Shown: piece by piece, positions 56,284-64,000 of the stretch
Numbering within the stretch: the stretch's first letter is position 1
Layout of the letters: every line of letters starts with the position of its first letter
DNA from: an uncultured Burkholderiales bacterium
GTDB taxonomy: Bacteria; Pseudomonadota; Gammaproteobacteria; Burkholderiales; Burkholderiaceae_A
Direction: 5' to 3'
NCBI GenBank assembly: GCA_937864175.1
Contig: CALMJH010000017.1
Location: forward strand, 35,054-99,053
Length of the DNA stretch: 64,000 nucleotides
The notes under the pieces: generated by a model
What the model was told of the DNA's origin: nothing
Databases searched by the model: none
The model's input: the letters and a program-made list of their open reading frames with translations, nothing else
Position numbers and translations under genes: made by a program

Positions 56284-57587
56284 TACTGTCCGAAGCCCCC
56301 TTTGAAGTTGGACTTCTTCAGAAGGCTCTCGTACTGCTGGGACATGATGTAGGACTGGACCTGGGCCATGAAATCCATGGTGACCACACAGATGATGAGC
56401 AGAGACGTGCCGCCGAAATAGAAGGGGACGTTCCACTTCATGACCAGGGCCTCGGGGATGAGGCAGACGATGGTGATGTAGAGGGCCCCTACTAGGGTCA
56501 GGCGCATCAGAATCTTGTCGATGTACTTGGCGGTCTGGTCACCGGGACGAATGCCTGGAATCAGGGCGCCGCTCTTTTTGAGGTTGTCGGCCGTCTCTTT
56601 GCTGTTGAAAACCAGGGCGGTGTAGAAAAAGCAGAAGAAGATGATGGCAGCCGCGTACAGGGCCATGTGCAAGGGCTGACCGGGGCTGAGGGCAGCCGAG
56701 AGGTCGCTCAGCCAACGCATGCTCTCGTTGCCCGAGCTGAACCAAGACGAGAGGGTGGCCGGGAAGAGAATGATGCTCGAGGCAAAGATGGGAGGAATGA
56801 CGCCTGCCATGTTGAGCTTGAGCGGGAGGTGGGACGACTGACCCTGGTAGATCTTGTTGCCGACTTGACGCTTGGCGTAGTTCACCAGAATGCGTCGCTG
56901 ACCCTTCTCGACAAAGATCACGAAGGCCGTGACCAGAACCACCAGCGCAATGATGATGAGCAGCGCAATGGCGGACATCGAGCCTGTGCGAACCAGCTCA
57001 AATAGGCCCCCCAGTGCGGTGGGCAGACCGGCAACGATGCCGGCGAAAATAATGATGGAGATGCCGTTGCCAAGACCCCGCTCGGTGATCTGCTCGCCCA
57101 GCCACATCAGGAACATCGTGCCGGTGACGAGCGAGACGACCGTTGTGAAACGGAAGACCAGGCCGGGATCGACCACGAGGCCGGGCTGAGACTCGAGGGC
57201 CACCGAGATACCGATGGCCTGGATGATGGCCAGGACCACGGTGCCGTAGCGGGTGTACTGCGTAATTTTGCGACGACCCGCCTCGCCTTCTTTTTTCAGG
57301 GCCTCGAGCTGGGGCGAGAGGACACTGGCCAGCTGCATGATGATGGAGGCAGAGATGTACGGCATGATGCCCAGGGCGAAGACCGTAAAGCGCGAGAGGG
57401 CCCCACCAGAGAACATGTTGAACATGCCGAGGATTCCGCCAGACTGCGACTGAAAGAGCTTGGCCAGCTCAACCGAATCAATCCCGGGAACCGGGATGTG
57501 GGCACCGAGCCGATAGACGACCAGCGCGAGCACCAGGAAAATCAGGCGCTTGCGCAGATCAGCAAACTTATCGGTCTTGGGCATCAT
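56283..57587 (-). CDS. secY: Protein translocase subunit SecY
   Basis: [27 protein letters not shown]; 10-TM translocase. Confidence 0.97.
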   Translation of the reverse strand: MMPKTDKFADLRKRLIFLVLALVVYRLGAHIPVPGIDSVELAKLFQSQSGGILGMFNMFSGGALSRFTVFALGIMPYISASIIMQLASVLSPQLEALKKEGEAGRRKITQYTRYGTVVLAIIQAIGISVALESQPGLVVDPGLVFRFTTVVSLVTGTMFLMWLGEQITERGLGNGISIIIFAGIVAGLPTALGGLFELVRTGSMSAIALLIIIALVVLVTAFVIFVEKGQRRILVNYAKRQVGNKIYQGQSSHLPLKLNMAGVIPPIFASSIILFPATLSSWFSSGNESMRWLSDLSAALSPGQPLHMALYAAAIIFFCFFYTALVFNSKETADNLKKSGALIPGIRPGDQTAKYIDKILMRLTLVGALYITIVCLIPEALVMKWNVPFYFGGTSLLIICVVTMDFMAQVQSYIMSQQYESLLKKSNFKGGFGQ

Positions 57588-57590
57588 GGG

Positions 57591-57614
57591 CTATTGGGCT
57601 ATTGGGCTCTTGGG
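57591..57614 (-). repeat. Three 8-bp tandem repeats upstream of secY start
   Basis: Minus strand CCCAAGAG CCCAATAG CCCAATAG then CCCATGATG. Confidence 0.85.
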
Positions 57615-57634
57615 TCCGAAGGAGGTCTTCAGGT

Positions 57635-58144
57635 TTAGGCGGCCGCCTTGGGGGGCTTGTTCTTGGCGGGCAGCTTGCGAACCTTCTCGACAATAGCGGG
57701 CGCAATGACCTGTCCACCCGCTGCCTCAATGGCAGCCTTGGCTCCAGCCGTCACGCCGAGACCACGGACCGTCAGCTTGCGGCTGAGCTTTCCGGAGAGA
57801 ATGACCTTGGCAGCACGGGCGAGTTCGGAGATGACACCAGCCTGCTTGAGGGCCAGCATGTCGACCTCGTCGATCGGCATACGCTCGAGATCAGACAGAC
57901 GAACCTGCTCGATGAATTTTCCAAAGGGGGCCGTAAAGCCACGCTTGGGCAGGCGACGGTGCATCGGCATCTGGCCGCCCTCAAAGCCAACCTTGTGGAA
58001 GCCACCCGAGCGGGACTTCTGGCCCTTGTGACCACGGCCAGCCGTCTTGCCAAGGCCAGAACCAATGCCACGTCCCACCCGCTTCTTGGGATGCTTGGAA
58101 CCCTCGGCCGGTGCAATCGAATTCAAACGCATGGAGTCTTTCAT
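57635..58144 (-). CDS. rplO: 50S ribosomal protein L15
   Basis: [44 protein letters not shown] (start likely 58132). Confidence 0.96.
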   Translation of the reverse strand: MKDSMRLNSIAPAEGSKHPKKRVGRGIGSGLGKTAGRGHKGQKSRSGGFHKVGFEGGQMPMHRRLPKRGFTAPFGKFIEQVRLSDLERMPIDEVDMLALKQAGVISELARAAKVILSGKLSRKLTVRGLGVTAGAKAAIEAAGGQVIAPAIVEKVRKLPAKNKPPKAAA

Positions 58145-58153
58145 GGTCAGCCC

Positions 58154-58333
58154 TTAGACGATTTGGACCAGGTACTGGACTTTGTTGACCATGCCGCGAA
58201 CGGCAGGCGTGTCCTCCAGGACTCGGGTCTGATGGATTTTCTTGAGGCCGAGGCCAAGCACGGTGGCGCGGTGATCGCTGCGCGTACCGATGGGGCTACG
58301 GACCAGTTTGACGGTGATGGTTTTCTTTTCCAT
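58154..58333 (-). CDS. rpmD: 50S ribosomal protein L30
   Basis: Manual translation [59 protein letters not shown] (not in ORF track). Confidence 0.96.
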   Translation of the reverse strand: MEKKTITVKLVRSPIGTRSDHRATVLGLGLKKIHQTRVLEDTPAVRGMVNKVQYLVQIV

Positions 58334-58344
58334 GACGGCTCGCC

Positions 58345-58863
58345 TTAGTTCAGGATCTGCTCGATCGAGAGGCCACGCTTGTTGGCGACCTCGGACGGCG
58401 TCTGCATGCGCTTGAGACCATTGAGGGTCGCACGCACCATGTTGTAGGGATTGGTCGAGCCGAGGCTCTTGGCGACCACATCGGTGACGCCCATCACTTC
58501 AAAGATGGCTCGCATCGGACCGCCAGCAATGATGCCGGTACCCTTGGCGGCCGGCGAGATGAGAACAACAGAGGCGCCATGCTTACCGGTAACGGTGTGG
58601 TGAAAGGTGCCACCCTTGAGAGAGACGCGAAGCATCTTGCGGCGAGCCTCATCCATGGCCTTCTGGACGGCCACTGGAACTTCACGCGACTTGCCTTTGC
58701 CCATGCCGATGCTGCCATCGCCGTCACCGACCACGGTCAGGGCTGCGAAGCCGAGAATACGGCCGCCCTTTACGGTCTTGCTGACGCGGTTGACCGCAAT
58801 CATTTTCTCCCGCAGGCCGTCATCACGGTCTTCGGTGTTCACGCGTGCTTGCATTTTTGCCAT
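58345..58863 (-). CDS. rpsE: 30S ribosomal protein S5
   Basis: [32 protein letters not shown]. Confidence 0.97.
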   Translation of the reverse strand: MAKMQARVNTEDRDDGLREKMIAVNRVSKTVKGGRILGFAALTVVGDGDGSIGMGKGKSREVPVAVQKAMDEARRKMLRVSLKGGTFHHTVTGKHGASVVLISPAAKGTGIIAGGPMRAIFEVMGVTDVVAKSLGSTNPYNMVRATLNGLKRMQTPSEVANKRGLSIEQILN

Positions 58864-58879
58864 GGTGATTCCTTAAGTC

Positions 58880-59245
58880 TTAGAACTGGAGGCCGCTCTC
58901 GCGAGCCGCCTCTGCCAGGGCCTTAACACGGCCGTGATAACGAAAACCTGCCCGATCGAAGGCAACCGAAGTGATACCCGCTGCCTTGGCCTTTTCGGCG
59001 ACTCGCTTGCCCACCAGGGCAGCGGCGGCGGCATTGCCGCCCTTGCCTGTCTGGCCGGCCAGGGCTGCACGAACCTCTGCCTCGAGCGTGGAGGCGCTGA
59101 CCAGCACCCGGTCGCCCTTGGGGTCGAGGATGGTGGCATAAATGTGCAGGTTGGTGCGGTGTACCGACAGACGATGCACGCGCAGCTCGCGGATCTTGGC
59201 CCGCGTCTGACTCGCCCTGCGCAGCCTTGCTTTTGTCTTGTCCAT
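58880..59245 (-). CDS. rplR: 50S ribosomal protein L18
   Basis: [59 protein letters not shown]. Confidence 0.97.
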   Translation of the reverse strand: MDKTKARLRRASQTRAKIRELRVHRLSVHRTNLHIYATILDPKGDRVLVSASTLEAEVRAALAGQTGKGGNAAAAALVGKRVAEKAKAAGITSVAFDRAGFRYHGRVKALAEAARESGLQF

Positions 59246-59293
59246 GGATCTTGTCCTTGCCTCTGGAAATGAGTGTCTGTTAAGTGAGCCGGC

Positions 59294-59827
59294 TTATTTC
59301 TTTTTGGTCTCTTTGATGGTGACCACCTCGTCGACGTACCGAACGCCTTTGCCCTTGTAGGGCTCGGGCGGACGATAGGCGCGTACTTCGGCAGCCACCT
59401 GGCCCACTCGCTGACGATCGATGCCTTTGATGACGATCTCGGTCGGTGAGGGAGTCTCAGCCTTGATTCCTTCGGGGAGGGCATAGTCCACTGGGTGAGA
59501 AAAGCCCAGGGCGAGATTCAGGCTCTTGCCTTGAGCGGCGGCCTTGTAGCCCACGCCGACCAGCGAGAGTTTTTTCTCGAAGCCCTTGGAGACGCCGGTC
59601 ACCATATTGTTGACCAGGGCCCGAAGCGTGCCGCTCATGGCCTTGGCATGGCGGGACTCATCGGCCACCTCGAAACGGATCTCACCGGCGTTGACCACCA
59701 GGTTGACCGATCCGTCAAGCGCCTGCGAGAGGCTGCCCAGTGGGCCCTTGACGGTGATGGCATTGGCCGCCACGTTGGCCTCAACACCAGCGGGCAGTTT
59801 GACGGGGTATTTTGCAATTCTTGACAT
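59294..59827 (-). CDS. rplF: 50S ribosomal protein L6
   Basis: [33 protein letters not shown]. Confidence 0.97.
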   Translation of the reverse strand: MSRIAKYPVKLPAGVEANVAANAITVKGPLGSLSQALDGSVNLVVNAGEIRFEVADESRHAKAMSGTLRALVNNMVTGVSKGFEKKLSLVGVGYKAAAQGKSLNLALGFSHPVDYALPEGIKAETPSPTEIVIKGIDRQRVGQVAAEVRAYRPPEPYKGKGVRYVDEVVTIKETKKK

Positions 59828-59844
59828 GGTTGTCTGCTCCCGAT

Positions 59845-60240
59845 TTAGGCCACGATGCCAATGACTTCGCCGCCGATGCCGGAGGCACGGGCCTTGCGGT
59901 CGGTCATGAGGCCACGCGAGGTGGAGACGATGGCAACACCCAGGCCATTCATGACGTTGGGGATGCTGTCGCGGTCGCGGTAGACACGCAGGCCTGGCTT
60001 GGAAACGCGCTCAATACGCTCTATGACTGGGCGGCCAGCGTGATACTTCAGGCTGATCTCCAAGTCGGCCTTGGGGCCCTGTTGGCGGACGGCGTAACCA
60101 TCGATGTAGCCCTCGTCTTTCAGCAAGGTGGCGATGGCCACCTTGATTTTGGAGGACGGCATTTGAACCGACTGCTTTTCAACCCGCTGCGCATTGCGAA
60201 TGCGGGTGAACATATCGGCGATGGGATCGTTCATGCTCAT
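59845..60240 (-). CDS. rpsH: 30S ribosomal protein S8
   Basis: [31 protein letters not shown]. Confidence 0.97.
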   Translation of the reverse strand: MSMNDPIADMFTRIRNAQRVEKQSVQMPSSKIKVAIATLLKDEGYIDGYAVRQQGPKADLEISLKYHAGRPVIERIERVSKPGLRVYRDRDSIPNVMNGLGVAIVSTSRGLMTDRKARASGIGGEVIGIVA

Positions 60241-60279
60241 GGATGAGAACCCTTTACAGTGAAGCTTCTAGTGAGTTGA

Positions 60280-60585
60280 TTACCAGCTGGCCTTGGTCAG
60301 GCCGGGAATTTCGCCGCGGAAAGCTGCCTCGCGGATTTTCATGCGGCCCAGACCGAACAGGCGGTAGGTACCACGGGGGCGACCCGTGAGTTGGCAGCGG
60401 TTGCGCTGGCGCACGGGGCTTGAATTGCGGGGGAGCTTCTGGAGGGCAAGCCGCGCCTCATACCGCTCTTCCTCGGTCTTGGACTGGTCTTCAATGATCG
60501 CGAAGAGCGCAGCCCGCTTGGCGGCGTATTTCTTCACAAGCGCTTCGCGCTTTTTCTCGCGGTTGATCAGGGACAGTTTGGCCAT
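60280..60585 (-). CDS. rpsN: 30S ribosomal protein S14
   Basis: [41 protein letters not shown]. Confidence 0.97.
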   Translation of the reverse strand: MAKLSLINREKKREALVKKYAAKRAALFAIIEDQSKTEEERYEARLALQKLPRNSSPVRQRNRCQLTGRPRGTYRLFGLGRMKIREAAFRGEIPGLTKASW

Positions 60586-60600
60586 GGGGGGTCCTGTGGA

Positions 60601-61140
60601 TTAATTCTTGAAGGGGAACTTGAAGCCGGCCAGCAATGCCTTGGCCTCTTCGTCGGTCTTGGCGGTGGTGGTCACGCTGATATTGAGACCACGGACAGCA
60701 TCAACCTTGTCGTACTCGATCTCGGGGAAGATGATCTGTTCTTTGACCCCGATGTTGTAGTTTCCACGGCCGTCAAAGGACTTGCCCGAGATGCCACGGA
60801 AGTCACGGACCCGGGGCAGGGCCACGGTGACGAAACGGTCGAGGAATTCGAACATGCGGGCGCCGCGCAGGGTGACCATACAGCCGATAGGATAGCCCTC
60901 ACGAATCTTGAAACCGGCAATGGCCTTGCGGGCCTTGGTGACGACGGGCTTCTGGCCAGCGATCTTGGTCATGTCGGCCACTGCCGCCTCAATGACTTTT
61001 TTGTCGGAGACGGCCTCACCGATACCCATGTTCAGGGTGATCTTGGTCAGGCGGGGGACTTCCATCTTGGACTTGTAACCAAACTTGGCCATCAGGGCTG
61101 GCGCAACCTGGTCACGGTAGATTTCTTGCATGCGGGACAT
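60601..61140 (-). CDS. rplE: 50S ribosomal protein L5
   Basis: [38 protein letters not shown]. Confidence 0.97.
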   Translation of the reverse strand: MSRMQEIYRDQVAPALMAKFGYKSKMEVPRLTKITLNMGIGEAVSDKKVIEAAVADMTKIAGQKPVVTKARKAIAGFKIREGYPIGCMVTLRGARMFEFLDRFVTVALPRVRDFRGISGKSFDGRGNYNIGVKEQIIFPEIEYDKVDAVRGLNISVTTTAKTDEEAKALLAGFKFPFKN

Positions 61141-61157
61141 GTCTGTTTCCTTCTTGC

Positions 61158-61490
61158 TTAGGCCGACGCGCCAACGGCAGGCAGGGGCTCTTTGGACGAT
61201 GCAAAGACGCGGACCTTGTTGCCATCGTCTTGAATCTGGATTGCCACCCGATCCGCCTTCTGGGTCTTGGGGTTGTAAATGGCGAGGTTGGACTGGTCGA
61301 TGGGCATGGCCTTGTCGACGATGCCGCCCTGTTCGCCCTTCATGGGGTTGGGACGCTGATGCTTCTTCACCAGGTTGACACCCTCGACCACCAGATGACG
61401 GTCGTCCACGCGGCGCAGGACCAGGCCACGCTTGCCCTTGTCCTTGCCGGTAATCACGACAACCTCATCACCTTTTCGAATCTTGTTCAT
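61158..61490 (-). CDS. rplX: 50S ribosomal protein L24
   Basis: [26 protein letters not shown]. Confidence 0.97.
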   Translation of the reverse strand: MNKIRKGDEVVVITGKDKGKRGLVLRRVDDRHLVVEGVNLVKKHQRPNPMKGEQGGIVDKAMPIDQSNLAIYNPKTQKADRVAIQIQDDGNKVRVFASSKEPLPAVGASA

Positions 61491-61511
61491 ATTGGATCCG
61501 CCTTCTCAGAC

Positions 61512-61880
<369 letters not shown>

Positions 61881-62089
61881 GATTCGTCATTCCCAATAGT
61901 CAAACTGCACAACGGTGTGGAAACCTACTCCCCAACTTGCCGACTGACCTGGCTGATCGCCAGTTCACGCAACTGCTGCGTCTCAATCGGCAGTATTGGG
62001 CCCCGTCAATCTGCCAAAGACCCCCAACAACTCTGGGGCGTCTCAGCAGATCTTTGGAGAAGATGGATACTGCGCCAAGAAAGCCCTCT

Positions 62090-62118
62090 AGTATAGACGG
62101 GCTTTCTGGTTAATGCAA
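62090..62118 (-). promoter_or_regulatory. Candidate sigma70 promoter Pspc upstream of rplN
   Basis: Minus strand TTGCAT-N17-TATACT, starting 5 nt after rpsQ stop. Confidence 0.8.
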
Positions 62119-62122
62119 CTCT

Positions 62123-62389
62123 TTAGACCACGACTGCCTTCGAGACCAGCTTGGTCACCTTCCAGGACTTGGTCTTGGAGATGGGGCGGGTCTCTGCAAT
62201 CTCGACGGTGTCGCCCATTGCGACGCCATCGAGTTCGATGTGGGCATGGTACTTCTTGGACTGGCCAATAAACTTGCCATAGACCGGATGCTGAATGCGA
62301 CGCTCTACCAGGACGGTCACCGTCTTCTGCATCTTGTCACTGACGACACGGCCCACCAGGGTCCGGGTCAAGGATTGGTTCTGGCTCAT
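62123..62389 (-). CDS. rpsQ: 30S ribosomal protein S17
   Basis: [23 protein letters not shown]. Confidence 0.97.
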   Translation of the reverse strand: MSQNQSLTRTLVGRVVSDKMQKTVTVLVERRIQHPVYGKFIGQSKKYHAHIELDGVAMGDTVEIAETRPISKTKSWKVTKLVSKAVVV

Positions 62390-62577
62390 GCAGACTTCCT
62401 TTCACGAATGAGCGTTTTCACCCGAGCGATGTCCCGCTTGACTGCGCCCAGCTGTGCCGTATTGCTGAGTTGCTGGGTCCCGTGCTGCATGCGCAGATTG
62501 AAGTGGGCCCGCAAGAGGGACTCCAGCTCGGTGGCCAGTTCTGCGTCGGACTTGGTCCGTAGTTCAGATGCGTTCAT
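62386..62577 (-). CDS. rpmC: 50S ribosomal protein L29
   Basis: [31 protein letters not shown]. Confidence 0.95.
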   Translation of the reverse strand: MNASELRTKSDAELATELESLLRAHFNLRMQHGTQQLSNTAQLGAVKRDIARVKTLIRERKSA

Positions 62578-62594
62578 GGATACGTCCTTTATCT

Positions 62595-63011
62595 CTAGCG
62601 TCCAACCTGACGAACCACAAACGTGGTGGACAGGGGCAGTTTTGCCGCGGCCAGGCGGAAGGCCTCGCGGGCCAGCACCTCGTCCACACCGTCCATCTCG
62701 TAGAGGACCTTGCCAGGCTGAATCTCGGCAACGTAGTACTCGATGTTGCCCTTACCGTTGCCCATGCGGACCTCGGCAGGCTTTTTGGAAATGGGCTTGT
62801 CCGGGAAAATTCGAATCCAGATCCGGCCGCCTCGCTTGATGTGACGAGTCATGGCCCGACGTGCAGCCTCGATCTGACGAGAGGTGAGACGCCCACGGGC
62901 GGTGGCCTTGAGACCGTACTCGCCAAAAGAGACGGCTGTGCCACGGGTCGCCAGACCCGTATTGCGGCCCTTTTGTTCTTTTCGATATTTTCGACGTGAT
63001 GGTTGCAGCAT
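62595..63011 (-). CDS. rplP: 50S ribosomal protein L16
   Basis: [43 protein letters not shown]. Confidence 0.97.
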   Translation of the reverse strand: MLQPSRRKYRKEQKGRNTGLATRGTAVSFGEYGLKATARGRLTSRQIEAARRAMTRHIKRGGRIWIRIFPDKPISKKPAEVRMGNGKGNIEYYVAEIQPGKVLYEMDGVDEVLAREAFRLAAAKLPLSTTFVVRQVGR

Positions 63012-63029
63012 GATGAATCCGCCTTGGGG

Positions 63030-63842
63030 TTATGAGGAAGCAGACTGGTCGCCTTCGGCGGCCGCTGCTGCGGTTACTTTTCGGACCCGCTTCACAGTGG
63101 GCTTGGCCTCGGCCTCGCCTTCGGCTTTGGGACGCTTGGCCGGTGCGCGACGGGGCTTTTTGTCCTGAGGCTCTGGGGCCATCTCGGGGGCTGCGACTGC
63201 AGGGGCATCCCCACGGCCAAGGGTGTCGCCCTTGTAGACCCAGACCTTGACACCGATGATGCCGTAGGTGGTAACGGCCTCGGCAAAGCCGTAGTCAATG
63301 TCCGCCCGGAGGGTGTGGAGAGGCACACGGCCCTCGCGGTACCACTCGGTCCGTGCAATCTCGGCGCCGTTGAGTCGGCCAGAGCTCATGATCTTGATGC
63401 CCTGGGCTCCCAGACGCATGGCATTTTGCATAGCCCGCTTCATGGCCCGGCGGAACATGATGCGCTTTTCGAGCTGCTGGGTGATGCTCTCGGCGATGAG
63501 CTGGGCATCGACTTCGGGCTTGCGAATCTCTTCGATGTTGACGTGAACAGGCACGCCCATCATGGCGGAGAGCTGGGTCTTGAGGGCCTCGATGTCCTCG
63601 CCTTTTTTGCCGATGACCACACCAGGACGGGCGCTGAAGATGGTGATCTTGGCGTTTTTGGCGGGCCGCTCAATCAGCACGCGTCCGACAGCAGCGCTCT
63701 TGAGTTTCTTCTTCAGGAAATCGCGGACCTGAATGTCCTCGTTGAGCATCTTGCCGAAGTCCCGGGGGCTGGCAAACCAGCGCGAGGACCAGTTGCGCGA
63801 GACCGCGAGGCGAAATCCTGTGGGGTGAACTTTTTGTCCCAT
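63030..63842 (-). CDS. rpsC: 30S ribosomal protein S3
   Basis: [42 protein letters not shown]. Confidence 0.97.
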   Translation of the reverse strand: MGQKVHPTGFRLAVSRNWSSRWFASPRDFGKMLNEDIQVRDFLKKKLKSAAVGRVLIERPAKNAKITIFSARPGVVIGKKGEDIEALKTQLSAMMGVPVHVNIEEIRKPEVDAQLIAESITQQLEKRIMFRRAMKRAMQNAMRLGAQGIKIMSSGRLNGAEIARTEWYREGRVPLHTLRADIDYGFAEAVTTYGIIGVKVWVYKGDTLGRGDAPAVAAPEMAPEPQDKKPRRAPAKRPKAEGEAEAKPTVKRVRKVTAAAAAEGDQSASS

Positions 63843-63851
63843 CGCTCTTCC

Positions 63852-64000
63852 TTAGTTTCCGACGGTGATGCTGATGTGGCAGGTAGGCTTCTCAATGCGA
63901 ACGCCACGACCCTTTGCTCGGGCGGAGAACCGGCGAAGCTTGGTTCCACGCTCGACCGTGATGGTCTTGACCTTGAGCTCGTCAATGTCTGCGCCGTCGT
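63852..64000 (-). CDS. rplV: 50S ribosomal protein L22, partial (N-terminus beyond right edge)
   Basis: Minus-strand C-terminus ...[20 protein letters not shown], upstream of rpsC. Confidence 0.92.
   Translation of the reverse strand, partial: DGADIDELKVKTITVERGTKLRRFSARAKGRGVRIEKPTCHISITVGN

Overview
This 64 kb window is core chromosome of a high-GC betaproteobacterium; gene order suggests Burkholderiales. Most genes are on the minus strand. Left to right it contains: the start of the dcw cluster (murE-ftsI-ftsL-rsmH-mraZ); RNase P RNA; DUF3025 and pyrC; a tartrate/glycerate pair (ttuD-ttuC-like); an AapJQMP-type amino-acid ABC transporter; an Atm1-type exporter; a cyanate hydratase operon with an NrtABD-like transporter; DUF429, a PLD synthase and a NudB-EEP fusion; aspS, DUF502, ssb, an MFS transporter and uvrA; gltBD with a degenerate RAYT-like gene; dgt, aroB, aroK, mrcA, cyaY, lptM and lysA; msrPQ; ccsB, resB and cytochrome c4; engB and hemB; and the alpha/spc/S10 ribosomal operons. 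I saw no CRISPR array, defence island, prophage or tRNA, and no clear undescribed multi-gene system. The most interesting signals are small. They are: three tandem hairpins plus a looped Shine-Dalgarno between rpsK and rpsD; a secY leader made of three 8-bp tandem repeats with an anti-SD octamer and no SD; two candidate sigma-54 promoters on nitrogen-related transport operons, one with a large inverted repeat at enhancer distance; a start codon buried in a 10-bp stem; a NudB-EEP gene fusion; a RAYT homologue with a broken HUH motif next to gltB; a terminator opposing both neighbouring genes; and absence of pilMNOPQ between mrcA and aroK. All statements come from reading the sequence; no searches or folding calculations were run.
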